A stretch of 64,000 bases of DNA from Larix kaempferi (GCA_027924585.1 BSBM01000592.1:5438001-5502000), one strand, 5' to 3'. Positions 34,010 through 45,338 are shown, counted from the stretch's first letter. Notes: a model not told the origin generated them from the sequence alone. Program-made: numbers and translations.

Positions 34010-34340
34010 AGAAGACCATACATAAAATGTAAAGTGGAGGAAGTCCTTTTTGAAATAATACGGTGTCTTAGAAGACCATAGACACAATGTCAAGCAGAGG
34101 AGGTTATTTTTTGAAATAATACAATATCTTAGAAGAGCATAGATATAATGTCAAGTGGAGGAAGTCCTTTTTGAAACACTACATTGACTTAAAAGACCAT
34201 ACATACAATGGAAAGTTGAAAAAGTTCTTTTTAAAACAAGTGTATGAAAAGACCATATATACAATGTCAAATGGAGGAAGTCTAAATTTTGAAACAATAC
34301 AATGTCAAGGGGAGGAAGTCCTTTATGAAAATATTTCATG
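34010..34340. repeat. About 60-bp minisatellite, roughly five copies
   Basis: Copies with AGAAGACCATA, ACAATGTCAAG and GGAGGAAGTCCTTTTTGAAA begin near 34010, 34070, 34131, 34191 and 34246, with a partial sixth. Period about 60 bp, moderately diverged. No coding content. Confidence 0.85.
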
Positions 34341-34461
34341 CATTTAAAATATGTAATTTTATTATGTTTTTGAATAATTTATTTATCTTAAAAAATATTT
34401 AAAAATTTTAAAAAATACACATTCTATTTATATATATTTTTCCAACTAATAAACAAGTTAT

Positions 34462-34612
34462 CTTTTCTAAACATTATAATTTTAAATTAAAACATCAAAT
34501 TATAAATTATTTACAAAATAATACAGATAATTTACTCTTCTCTAAACATTATAATTTTAAATTAAAAAACAAATTATAAATTATTTACAAAATAATACAA
34601 ATAATTTACTTA
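34462..34612. repeat. 75-bp tandem duplication, AT-rich
   Basis: ACATTATAATTTTAAATTAA at 34471 recurs at 34546, and the following AATTATAAATTATTTACAAA block is repeated too. Confidence 0.85.
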
Positions 34613-35220
34613 AAGGTAATAAACATTATTAATTAAAAAATATTAAATAATAATGAGAAAATATACTAGTACTTTTTAAAATTTACAATGTGAAGAAATA
34701 AATATATAAATTAAAACTTTAATACCGAGTAAAACTTGAATTATTATAACTTTAATACCGAGTAAAACATATATACTAGTTTTCAAATTAAGCTTTCAAT
34801 ATAAATAAATAACAAGTATTTTACATTGATGAGCTTAGAATGAGCAAGGATGTAAATGGTTTCAAGCACACGGTTTTGACCTTGATCTAGTTTTTATTAC
34901 CTAAAATATATACATTGATATATATTTTATAAATTTATTGTACAAATTACAGTACATCCCTGAATAAATTGTAAATTGTCATTAAAGGTAAAGCATGGGT
35001 TGCGGATCAATTTCTAATAAGTTCCCTATGTTGTGTAAAAAAAACATTAAGTCATTTTAAGCATGTTTTGAGGAAAGAATGAAACCTAAACAAATCTTTA
35101 ACCACTACCATAGAAAAATAACCTACTTTGTCAAATTTTTAAGATCCAATAAACTTAAACTGGATATGGAGGTTACTCCTATCATCTCGCGGAGTAGCTG
35201 TACAATTTATTCATATACCT
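34613..35220. other. AT-rich spacer
   Basis: No gene. Contains a short duplicated ACTTTAATACCGAGTAAAAC string near 34715 and 34749. Confidence 0.5.
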
Positions 35221-35231
35221 ACTTAAATAAA

Positions 35232-35468
35232 GATCCTTCTCCATATGATTTCATCTTATTTCTATCCATTAATGTAACAAACTTAAAAAAAGATAAACTT
35301 AAAAAAAACCCTTCTCCATATGATTTCATCTTATTTCTATCCATTAATGTAACAAACTTAAAAAAAGATAATGCATTTATAGATGCATATGAAAGAAAGC
35401 TAATCAGGCAGAGGAAAATAGGTCAAAACATTCACTTGAGAAAAATAGGTCAAAACATTCACTTGGGA
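35232..35468. repeat. 75-bp and 27-bp local tandem duplications
   Basis: CCTTCTCCATATGATTTCAT occurs at 35235 and 35310 (period 75) and AAAATAGGTCAAAACATTCA occurs twice near 35414 and 35441. The open frame 35079-35501 simply spans these repeats and lacks any family motif. Confidence 0.85.
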
Positions 35469-36625
35469 GTCGTAAATATTTCCATTGAGAGCGCGCGTTG
35501 AAAATAGATTTTATACAACCTTCCATTCACACCATTTCTGTCACGCGCTTTGTTACACTCATATCGTCAAAATAAATAATGTGATCACAACAAGCAGTAA
35601 TTAGATATCTTTTCCAACATGATCAAACTCCAAAGAGTGTTATCCCATATCTTATCCAACATGATCGCTTCATTATCTTACCCCAACATGATCGCTTCAC
35701 TTTTCTGTGACTTCATGATAATTTTCAGTCTCAGTCTCGTTTTCAAACCAGTCAAAATTGCAAGCAACCTTTTCTAGTCATTCATCTGAGTAGTTCATTG
35801 AGTCAGTATATAGGCTAGATGTCGGTGAAGAACTGGAATTAAATATTGATTTATTAAAAAGAAATATATTAAGGTGACAGACTTGGAAACTGTCCCAGAA
35901 CAAGTATTGAGAAGCATTGTCACACGTCCCTATTGACCTAGGGTTGCACAATACAACCGTTTCAATGACTCCCGTCCCACAACACGCTCTCCTGGCCTCT
36001 GCAAACCCTGCAGTCATTCGTTCACAATCCCAAGGAACCCACTCTCAGAAACATTAAAAACAAAATAAAATTAAACATATGAAACATAATATCGAGCTAC
36101 CAGAGATACAGAAGTGCCATTACCATTGTCTGAAGGATGCTGAACGAAGTTATATAATACATAAATATATTTTATTACGGGCTAATCAGCTTAGCTACCG
36201 GGATTTGCTTCCCCGGTCTCCTGGAATACTACACTCAGCTGGGATCATCGGTTGGAATACTTGGCTCAGATACAACGAAGCTGCTCCTGTCAGTGCATGA
36301 AAAGGAAGTATAGTCAGGGAAGCTTTAGTCGGTGCATGAAGCTCTAGTTCGTGTCAATTAGTGTAATCCAAGAGGAGATGCCGGTACTACATGCTGGTAG
36401 TTGATTTTCTCATTGTTGAATATTAACTTATATAATGCAACATGGCCTGGTGCTGTTAGTGGTAAGAAGAACCGGCAGCAGGAAGCGTACTTGTCTCTTG
36501 GTTACAATCAATTCAAATACTACGATTTTCAGCCCCGGGAGCCTTTTCCTTAGGCCATTTACCGTAGCTTTCAGTCGATTGTTGTATGTTTGAGAATCGT
36601 CATTTAACCGACTAACGCAGGAGTT

Positions 36626-36748
36626 CTCACCGTTGCCAAATGGAGTGATGGAAGCCTGTCTGGAGAAAGACAAGAGGCATTCATTTCTCACCGTTGCCAA
36701 ATGGAGTGATGGAAGCCTGTCTGGAGAAAGACAAGAGGCATTCATTTC
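36626..36748. repeat. 61-bp tandem duplication beside GDSL exon
   Basis: CTCACCGTTGCCAAATGGAG begins at 36626 and again at 36687. The duplicated unit includes the acceptor side of the GDSL exon, so that exon start is present twice. Confidence 0.9.
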
Positions 36749-36902
36749 TCAAGAGGCATTCGGAAGTTCGTAAAAATGGGGTCACCAAACCTCGACCTTC
36801 CACAAAAACCCACTTCTAAAAAACAAACAGAGATGAAAATTTGTTTCAGAGATGATACAACCTGAACGAAATGACAAGAAACCCCTCCCTGGCTTATCAA
36901 GT

Positions 36903-37460
36903 TCATAATTTCAGCATATAGACTCCGATTGAGTCAACGAAACCTGTACTACCAAACCCATGGATCCCTATAATCTTCCCCTCCTCCTCGTTTGTCTCAA
37001 AGTAAGTTCCTTGCTCTGGTTCACATGGCCCGAGTTTCCTTTGATTTGTATGAAAAGTTAGGGATTTTATTATAATCCAACTATCATGAATACCATGAAA
37101 TCCACTTATTTTCGAGACGTATTCCTCTGGGAAGTTCAAATCATACTGCAAGAAGACCACCCAGTCAATAAAATATAGTCAAATTCCATATATGCTAAAT
37201 TGTATTATGACGGTTAGTCTATGGAATGCATCTACTCTACAGACTGCCCTAAACCATTAACCTCATGAGGATGAAAGTTGTGACTTACCACTATTTTGGT
37301 TGAACTCCCCGGAAATCTCTATTCTTCACACTGTCATATTCTTCGATACCATAATCGATTTGCACTGAAGTTTATGTATGTTGGTTTGGCGTCACCATAA
37401 TCCGACGAATTCCTGAGTATGTCCCATCGTTCCATAACGTACCCCCAGGCCCCCCAAATA
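36903..37460 (-). pseudogene. Jacalin-related lectin domain remnant, two exons
   Basis: 37460-37289 on the minus strand gives GGPGGTLWNDGTYSGIRRIM, then after a stop SVQIDYGIEEYD, matching the start of jacalin-type mannose-binding lectins, and ends at a GTAAGTC donor. A TCTTCTTGCAG acceptor precedes 37145-36903: YDLNFPEEYVSKISGFHG, IIKSLTFHTNQRKLGP, and EGKIIGIHGFGSTGF with DSIGVYM, the C-terminal sugar-binding region. Two stops in the first exon make it a pseudogene. It lies on the same strand between GDSL exons, either as an insertion into the GDSL gene or as part of a chimera. Confidence 0.75.
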
Positions 37461-38599
37461 ATGGGGAACAATAAAATCGGCAAACCTATTACCCTGTGGC
37501 AATGAAAAGCTTGAACTTGTTTTCAATAACAATAAAAACCGATGAAAAGAAACGCAGCGGGCTTGAACTAGGAAAGGCAGAGACCATAGATATACATACC
37601 ACTCCACATTTTTCGACACTTAAAAGCGTTTCATAACTGGAATTTATGACGTCGGTGTCGATGCTTTATATTATATTTTCAGTGAAGATATATTATATTT
37701 CTCATCTCGGTGTCGATGCTTTATATTATATTTGCAGTGAAGATATATTATATTTCTCATCCATATTAAATACTTAAAGACGTTTGTGAATGATACTTGT
37801 CTTTTGAGTGAACTGATGAACACTGTTTAGTCTAAGCAAATCTCAATAAAAACAATCAACACAAATAACAGAAAAATTTTCCTAAATCACAAATATTCTA
37901 GTACTGAAAGGAAAGTTCATTTTCTTGCTTGAGTAAACTGTGAAAACTTTTGCATAAGAAACTCCACGAACTGTGGAACGGTGTTGCTTCAGAAGATGAG
38001 GACTTAATGTAATAGTTATGTACGAAATCACTGGCACCAGCACTAACGATGTACAGGGATTGAGACAAAATGGAAGAGACATTGGCCCTCCCCACAAATC
38101 TCTCCACTTTCGATTGGTACCGTTGAAAATACCGTAGCTGTTGCGTCAACGATATTGCATTCTGCAAACACTAAAATTTATACAAGGCATTATACTTCTA
38201 TAAAAATCAATAAACAATTTCAAAACACTAAACTAGGATCTTGGATGGTTATAGTTAGGCCCTTGTTTGATTTCAGCTGGCATGCCTATCATTATGTATG
38301 ATATTCCCTGAGACATCCCTCGAATAACCTTCAAGAAGTAGATTTTTTGTGATCAAGAACACTTGAAAAACTGATTCAAGCCAGGTAATATTCATGTAAG
38401 ACATTAAAGAACACAACAACCAACAAATATCAGAGATTTGAAGCAACCATGGAATCATAGCTTACATAGCTTTGTGCTGTATTATCATAAATGTCGGATG
38501 CCCCAGAAGCAAAGTTCACCCCAGTTAATAGATTTCCACCAAAAGCTTGCGGGCTGAGATAGGCCTGTGGGAAAGATGTAAACCTGAGTGTTTGAGCTG

Positions 38600-39412
38600 C
38601 AAAGAACCTAAAATAATATAAAACACATGCACAGATATGTATGAATATCTGAATATCCAAAGCCAAGAACAGATTGGTTTCTTCAACAAATACCGTGCTG
38701 CATTTAAAATAAAAGATTCTGAGTGTTTGCAGGACTGACCAACGTAATCAGTAGCTAAGTTCCATAGAGTTAAAGCAACTACAACTCTAATCTCAATGAT
38801 ATGATACCCATTACACTCACATAACGCAACCATGTTTGAGGATGAGGAACTTAATGAGGCCAAATCCTGGTAAGCTCAATACATGCTAGAGCTTAGATAT
38901 AAGAATGAGACTAAGGTAAGGGTTCATAGGTGGATTCATTGTTCATCCTACAAGGTGGAGGACATGCATTCAACTACATGTAAACATAAATCCATGCACA
39001 CATAAAACAATGTGGAGAATGTCATCATTTGATCTAAAGTTGCAGCCTGCAGAAATTGTAGGTGATTGCTTGTACTACAAGTAAGTTGGAGTGTGAAGTT
39101 TCATAGGTTAAGTTTTAAGGTAAGGTTTTATTTTTTATCTATTTTTATTTATTTTAATGTCGTGCAATGATAAAAAATAGTCAATTCAAGGTAATTGTCC
39201 AATTAAAAAATAGTAATTTCATTTTTCTATCTAATTATAAATACAAATTTTATGTTAACATTAATCTAACTTTAAGTCAAACAATATATTGATTGCAATA
39301 AATAGAAACAACCCCAACATAAGTAAAATAATAAATTGTCATAAACAAATTATAATTAAAAGCAAATCAAATCGATAAATTATTAAAATAATAAAAGAAA
39401 GGGCAAAGTTAA
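38600..39412. other. Spacer 5' of the GDSL remnant
   Basis: Near 38737-38760 the minus strand reads WNLATDYV before a GTCAGT, similar to the LATD end of GDSL exon 1, but the rest of that exon is not recognisable. No other gene is seen. Confidence 0.4.
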
Positions 39413-40145
39413 AATTTCTATCCACACCTTAAAGCAAAGAGAACAAAGGTAAATAAATAAGTTGAAAAAAGAGGATCCAAATTCAGGGAGAAAGACTATG
39501 ATGACAAGGGGAGGACAAATCATAGAAAAAAATAATAATAATAATAATGTAAGGGATATAGTAAAATCAAATAAATTAAAACTAAAATAAATTAAAAGAA
39601 AAGAAAACAATAATTAAAATTAGAGAAGAAGGATAGAGAATAAAATATAATAAGAAGGAAAATAAAGAGAGCAAGAATTTCTATCCACACCTTAAAGCAA
39701 AGAGAACAAAGGTAAATAAATAAGTTGAAAAAAGAGGATCCAAATCCAGGGAGAAAGACTATGATGACAAGGAGAGGACAAAAAAAATAAAAAATAATAA
39801 TAATAATAAAAATGTAAGGGATATAGTAAAATCAAATAAATTAAAAGAAAAGAAAACAATAATTAAAATTAGCAAAGAAGGATAGAGAATAAAATATAAT
39901 AAGGAAAATAAAGAGAGCAAGAATAAAGGGAAGAAGGGGAAAAGGACAAGAGAAATAGTAAAATCAAATAAATTAAAACTAAAATAAATTAAAAGAAAAG
40001 AAAACAATAATTAAAATTAGAGAAGAAGGATAGAAAATAAAATATAATAAGAAGGAAAATAAATAGAGCAAGAATAAAGGGAAGACGGGGAAAAGGATAA
40101 AGAAATAAGGAAAACAAAAAGAGGAAGCAAAAGGAAAATGCCTAA
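39413..40145. repeat. Purine-rich satellite-like repeats (263-bp and about 152-bp units)
   Basis: AATTTCTATCCACACCTTAA at 39413 recurs at 39676 (period 263), with shared AAAGAAAAGAAAACAATAAT and GAGAAGGAAAGAT-like blocks. A third region repeats GAGCAAGAATAAAGGGAAGA at about 39915 and 40066. The plus strand is strongly purine-rich, so the open frames on the minus strand are Phe/Leu/Ser-rich artefacts. Confidence 0.85.
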
Positions 40146-40703
40146 GATTAATTAACAACAACAAGAAGTCGGGACTTGCTTAGTTTCAAACCATCATCTC
40201 TATTATGGTAGTTACTATCTCTAACAATTTCTATGGCCTGTCTAACACATCTTTTGGAGAGGTGGTCAACTTTTGCTAGGATTCTGGAGTCCTCAATACA
40301 AATGTGATGTTTGGTTTTGAAAGAATGCTCAGCCAAAGCAGAAGACTTCACCTAGTTGTGACTAATGGTTGCTTCATGCTCCTTAATCCTAACATGGAAG
40401 GATATTCCAATTTCACCAATGTGTGATAAACCACAAGAACCTGGGAGATGGTATACACATTTTTGGAGTTGAGGATCTATGTGGACTTTAATTGATTTGA
40501 AAAGGATCTTTATGGTATTAGGATCCTGAGAAATCGTCTCAATGTGCTTCTGTTATAAAATCCGAGGAATCTTATTTGAGGTACCTTGGACGCAGGGGAG
40601 AAACACCTTATGTTATTGAGAAGAATAATATTTTTGATTATAAGATTTTGAGCCATTTTTATCCTTCATAAAATCTTTCTCAACTTGCCATTTATTAGAA
40701 CCT
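40146..40703 (-). pseudogene. Penelope-like element, GIY-YIG endonuclease part
   Basis: On the minus strand, in a region immediately left of element E: KCVYHLPGSCGLSHIGEIGISF (GIY-YIG core equivalent), RIKEHEATISHN, a stop, then SSALAEHSFKTKHHICIED and CVRQAIEIVRDSNYHNRDDG with SKSRLLVVVN-stop, the typical endonuclease C-terminus of Penelope-like elements. Residues between 40470 and 40703 belong to the RT-endonuclease linker and continue in sense at 58795, on the other side of E. The nuclease would nick target DNA. Confidence 0.82.
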
Positions 40704-40879
40704 TGTTGTTAGGACAACACCTCCCCTTGGATTTTAAAAAATATTGGGGACCCTCCTTTATTTTTTTTATGATTGCCTTTAAATGTTTTTCTGCACCTTT
40801 TGGGCAACATGTTACTTAGCTTCAGTCTTAAGTTTGCCTTAGAATTTTTTCCTTTTTAACCAAGCAAAACTTAGCCTTT

Positions 40880-41340
40880 TGACCCGCAATGGCGGAAGCT
40901 TTCAACTAACTTTCCCGAAATGGCAGAAGAATTGGCTTAAGTCGTTCGGAACCGCGGAAGAAGAAACAAAGTTAAACCACAGCGGAAAAGATAACTTAAG
41001 TCTTCGAAGGGACGGAACGTTTAATCAAATAAGACCATAGTGAAACAAGCTCGTCAAAACCTTCCGCTACAGCGGAAGCTTTCGCATAACTCTTCCGCGA
41101 GCGCCGGAAACCCTTCGACTCTTCCTTTTCGAAAAACTCGCCTTTTCCCCGTACCAACAAGCCCTGGCATTTTTTTGGAAAAGTTTGGATAACTTTCCCA
41201 TGGAATCGAAAGCTTTAATTTAAGTCTCCCGCGGCACATAGCTCTCTCGCGGAAACACTCGCACAACTCTTCCACAACGGCAGAACGTTTTTAGCTTTTC
41301 TTTCCGCGTGTGTTGGAAGGTTTAACATGAGCCTCCCGCA
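40880..41340. repeat. CGGAA-type repeats and hairpins in the E LTR
   Basis: Several degenerate copies of a CGGAAGCTTTC-x-TAACTYTTCC block occur. At 41061-41078 CTTCCGC-TACA-GCGGAAG forms a perfect 7-bp hairpin. In the right LTR the same hairpin has lost its CpGs (CTTCCAC and GCAGAAG). Confidence 0.65.
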
Positions 41341-41453
41341 TTTGACGGTCGCATTTATTGAAAAGTTTTCAACGTGACCTAGCCGTATGCAGGATTAATG
41401 TTCGTTTAATGGCGTTCAACTACCAAATTAATGGTCCACACGTGCCAAATCAC

Positions 41454-41463
41454 ATAAATAGAG
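41454..41463 (+). promoter_or_regulatory. TATA-like box upstream of the LTR-borne gene
   Basis: ATAAATAGAG (ATAAATAGG at about 54137 in the right LTR) lies 150 bp before a splice donor and about 760 bp before the ATG. It could drive a separate transcript of the LTR gene. Confidence 0.4.
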
Positions 41464-41611
41464 ACCCCGTTACCATTTCAACTCGTTTTTTTTATTATCG
41501 CTCCAAGGTCTTGCCCGTTCCATTTGAACAACCGAGTGCGTTCACCATTGTCTCAAGGCTTAGATTCGCAGGCTGCTAGAGTATCGTCAGTGTCATGCCT
41601 TCCATTTCCAA

Positions 41612-42211
41612 GTAAGTACATTCTCCTGTGTTATAGAACGTATATGCCTGCTTCTATTATTGTTTCATTTGCTTCATTGGGTTGTTCTTTAGTACGACGT
41701 TTTCCCGGAACTTTGTCAACCTTCGTGCAGCTACCGCAAAGAATCACGCTGCCCGGTATCACCACCTCAATCATGGTCCCATTATGTGTTATCCCTTCCC
41801 GACCCCGGTTAATAGTTTGACCTTAAGAGGACGTGCGTTAAGCAACCCTAAACTTAGGCGTAAGAGGTCCCGAGACTCTTGCTTTTGAAAGCTACGTCTT
41901 TTCATGACCTGCTGAACCTATCCGCCTTTTCACACCTAATCAATAGACGTCTCGGCTATAGTATGTTGAAATTTCCCACCCCCGTGCATTGGACAGTATC
42001 CGAAGGACTTGAGTACCCAGACCAACCTTGATCTTGTAGCCGTCGATCCTCCTAACCAGCACAACCACGAGGATAGCCTGATTAATGTTTTCACGTTTTC
42101 TTCCTTTTTATGAGAAAGGAACATATTCCTTTTAAAACCATCTACAAGTAACAGTTTAGATTTGTAAAACATTGTGTCATGCATGCTTATTCACGTCAAT
42201 TGCTATACAAG
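41612..42211 (+). other. Putative leader intron of the LTR-borne gene (5' LTR copy)
   Basis: Donor GTAAGTAC at 41612 and acceptor AG at 42210-42211, ten bases before the ATG at 42221. The corresponding right-LTR intron is 54300-54898 with donor GTAAGTAC and acceptor TGTACAG. Both ends fit plant consensus and both copies keep GT and AG. Confidence 0.5.
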
Positions 42212-42220
42212 ATTCTCATT

Positions 42221-45200
42221 ATGGCCAAAGGTGGCAAGAGGAGGACGAAAGCGATCGAAGAAAGCTCCAGACTGGAGACGACGTTTTAGGACACCAAATG
42301 CACTACAAACGTGCCTCCGGAAGTGAATTGGGGTGATGTCTACCGTATGATAAGGGATCAAGTCTTTCCGGAAGCTCTCCTTGAAGAAGAATGCTTGTAT
42401 CAAAACATCCATACCTCTTGTATATCCAAAGCAGCCACACGTCCAGAACTATTCCCATGCTCAGAGGTGATCGGATGGGTGTTGTAGCATGCCAACCCTG
42501 AAACCAGAGTCATAGCAGACAACATGGGTAATGCCTTCGCCTCATTTCACCCGTCCTACATTGCAACAGCTTACAAACTACCCAAAGCACAACAACGACT
42601 AGATGATGCATGGTTGCAGGAGATCAATATGGATAATTTAGACATTGCAAGGAGGATGTTAATTTCAGGCAAGCAATTCAGAAGAAAAGACAGTGAGGAA
42701 TACGAAATCCAGAATTTAAGGCCTCCCTTCAGACTAATTTCTCTCATGCTAAGCAGGATCTTCGAGAGACCTGATGGGACAATGTTCATGCTGCAGTGGG
42801 TCCCTATCATACATTTTGTCGCTTTCAAAGGCACAATCTTCAATTGGGCCGACATTCTCTCAGACAACTTGACATCAGCAGTAACAATGGCTAAAGAAGG
42901 GCTAGAGGAAAGAAAAGCAGAATTCTATATGGCTTTGTATCTCATAGATTGTATTGTGTCAAAATGTCATTTTCCTAAGTTGGAATGCATGTGGAGTCCG
43001 GCAAGAGGTCCAATATTCCTTGCCTATAGAATCTTTTGGGCGCAAAATTACAAGAGAGACTACAAGCTCATCTACGAGGAGTTCATCATGCCTATGTTTG
43101 AAATGATATTCCATGAAGAACCAAATTGTTTATTGGAGAACGCCATGGAAGTCTTAGAAAAGTGTGGCGATTTCTACTTCTCTCCGGAAGGTACTTACAT
43201 AAGAATGTATGGAGGTTCTAAAGCACCATATATTCTTCCGAAGTATGCTACAGATTACATCGTTCATAAGGAAATGGTCAGGCAGGTCTTCATTGATGGA
43301 ATGGGTAACACCTTGTACAAGTCCAAAAAAGCCACCTTCCCCCCCCTACCCTTTTATGTTGGCTCCTACAAGTTCGCAGGGATCACGACTGTAAAGGAGT
43401 TTGTTGCAGAATTGAAGAACTTCCACTTTAGAGAAAGGATTTTCCACGGGAACGATCGACAAGGCAAAGTTGCGCAGCATTGCAAAGAGCACTCTACTCC
43501 CTGTGAATATGCCAATTTTTATGATCCTTAGGAAGAACCATATAGAGGAATCAACAATATGGCCGAGCTACAGATTTGTCAGGTAAGAAAAGGAGGAGCC
43601 AGCTCAAGCTGCCAGTCTCTCTCTGAAGAACAACTGAGTCTCTTTGGAACACGCAAAGAAGATCCAAGAAGATAAATCAAGAGAAGAAGAAAATTTGAAG
43701 ATCCAAGTAGCCGAAGCTGAAGCAGACACAAAGAGGAAAGAAGAGGAAGAAAGAATTAGGCTGGAAACTAATGCTAAGATGGAAGAAGAGGACAGAACAA
43801 AGAAGGAGCAAGAAGTAGAGGCAAAGAGGAAAGAAGAGGAAGAAAATAAATCCCAAGAAGAGATTGACCCCAAAATCCCAAACCTGCAGAACTTGGATAT
43901 GGGCTCTCCCATAAGGGATCTACCCATTGTCCCTTTCACACCTTATAAAGGCAGCACAGTTTCCAATTGGGTAAAGTTTAATTACAACAAGAAGAGGAAA
44001 ACCATTGTCAAGGAGACAAGATCCAAATTGAAAAGACCTTTTTGGCCAGACATCATCACCACGCATGAGACCATGGTCATGAGGAACACTGAAGAAGTAG
44101 CTAGACACCTAGCATCCATCTCTGTAGCCATGGTCACAGCAACCGCAGACAATGTTTTTATATTGGGAGACAAGTTACATGAAGAAAAGGAGAAAGCACA
44201 ACAACTTCAGCAAGCCTTGGTCAAAGAGAAGAACTATGCAAACCTGATGATTGAGAAGAATAATGCTCTCACATCTCAAAAAGAAGACTTGCAAAGAGCA
44301 CTCCAACGATTAGAGGCAGATAGGAGAGCTCTTTCAATGCAAGTAAGGACCTTAGAAGATGAAAATGCAGAGCTTAAAGGGAAGAATTTGAAGCTCGAAT
44401 CAGATAAATTCAACAACCTTCAGGAGTTAGAAGACCTAAAAGAGAGCATTGAAAAATTACAAGGAGAGAATGAATCACTGGAGCAGCAATTGGAGTTAGC
44501 AAACAACAAAATGGGAGATATCAGACCTTTCCATGAGCAGGCCAGTGGAACCCTAAAAGAGACCTATGGAGTCAGATAACTCATAGCAGAAGAAATATAT
44601 AGACTAAAATTAGTCATGGCCAAGGTCAAGCAAGTAAATGTTGAAGCCACCAGGATCAGAAGGAAGCACTCACGCATCAGTGAGGAGATTAGAAGGCATA
44701 TCGAATGGAGAGAGGGAAAGTCAGGGTTCCCAGCAACCCTTCCCCTTAAAACTATTGCTGAATACAAGGCAGATATACGCACCCTGGAGTATTCTAGAGA
44801 CTGCGGAGTGAAATTGGCCTCCGTGACTTCAGAAGCTTATGATCAGTGCAAGACCGTATACTCCTGGATCCGGACCACATAGGAAAACTGCAGAGTAGCC
44901 ATGCCTCAAATGATAGAAGACTTCCCGGATAAGGCTCAATATTTAACTAATCTGAGTATAGAGCTCCAGGCAGAAAGTGAATATGTGCAGAAGCTGGACA
45001 AATTGATAGCAAAAGATCTACACCAATTTATCAGCCAAGCTACTATTCATCAACATAGCCTGGAAGAAAGCCTTCGGACTATTGCGGCTGAAATAACCAC
45101 CTTAGAAGAAGAGTTGGTCAAGCAAAAGATATCTCTCAGATTCATGAGCCCCTTGATTGGAGCAAATATTGTGAAAGACACTAATCACTGGGGAATTCAC

Positions 45201-45338
45201 ATAGCAAAGGTGGAGAAGGCACTGGCAGCTAGTCAAGCTACTACATCAGAGATTGGCCCAACCATTGCAGTGATGCAAGAGGAGACCCCAAAAATCCCAG
45301 AGGCGCTTGAGCTGCCAAAGGAGCCAAGTCAAAGATAG
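42221..45338 (+). pseudogene. Large coiled-coil protein gene carried inside the LTR (5' copy)
   Basis: From ATGGCCAAAGG at 42221 to the stop at 45338 there are about 1,040 codons if stops and one frameshift are ignored. The N-terminal half (open from 42524 to 43531) has residues such as RPPFRLISLMLSRIF, FNWADILSDNLTSA, FYMALYLIDCIVSK and YIRMYGGSKAPYILPKY, which recall large ORFs linked to plant retrotransposons, but I do not recognise a named family. The second half (43644-45338) is a Glu/Lys/Arg-rich charged stretch and a long heptad coiled coil. Breaks: TAG at 42287, TAG at 42488, TAG at 43529, a one-base insertion near 43635, TAA at 44577 and TAG at 44879. No gag, protease or RT motif. 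Confidence 0.65.

Larger units (their letters stand above)
35885..38596 (-). pseudogene. GDSL esterase/lipase gene remnant (broken)
   Basis: Four exon remnants on the minus strand follow the order of plant GDSL lipases. 38596-38466: FPQAYLSPQAFGGN then TGVNFASGASDIYDNTAQ, between TTCTTTGCAG and GTAAGC splice sites. 38161 to about 37915: NAISLTQQLRYFQRYQSK, SLYIVSAGASDFVHNYY, then a frame shift into QFVEFLMQKFSQF. About 36655-36506: ITPFGNGENSCVSRLND and RLPGLKIVVFE. 36007-35885: GFAEARRACCGTGVIET, CNPRSIGTCDN, QYLFWDSF after a CTGCAG acceptor. The first exon with the GDS serine, the middle exon (NLY-LGAR-IG-TSLPPLGCLP) and the terminal D-x-x-H are missing. These enzymes are normally secreted acyl hydrolases; this copy cannot be active. 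Confidence 0.85.

Noticed and set aside
35079-35501. 140-codon ORF
   Set aside because: Consists of a 75-bp duplication and AT-rich flanks; no family motif.
39383-40164. Phe/Leu/Ser-rich minus-strand ORFs resembling membrane proteins
   Set aside because: They arise from purine-rich satellite repeats and share the repeat's period.
43604-43939. Serine-rich minus-strand ORFs here and at 56177-56503
   Set aside because: Antisense of the Glu/Lys-rich stretch of the LTR-borne gene; the mirrored composition explains them.
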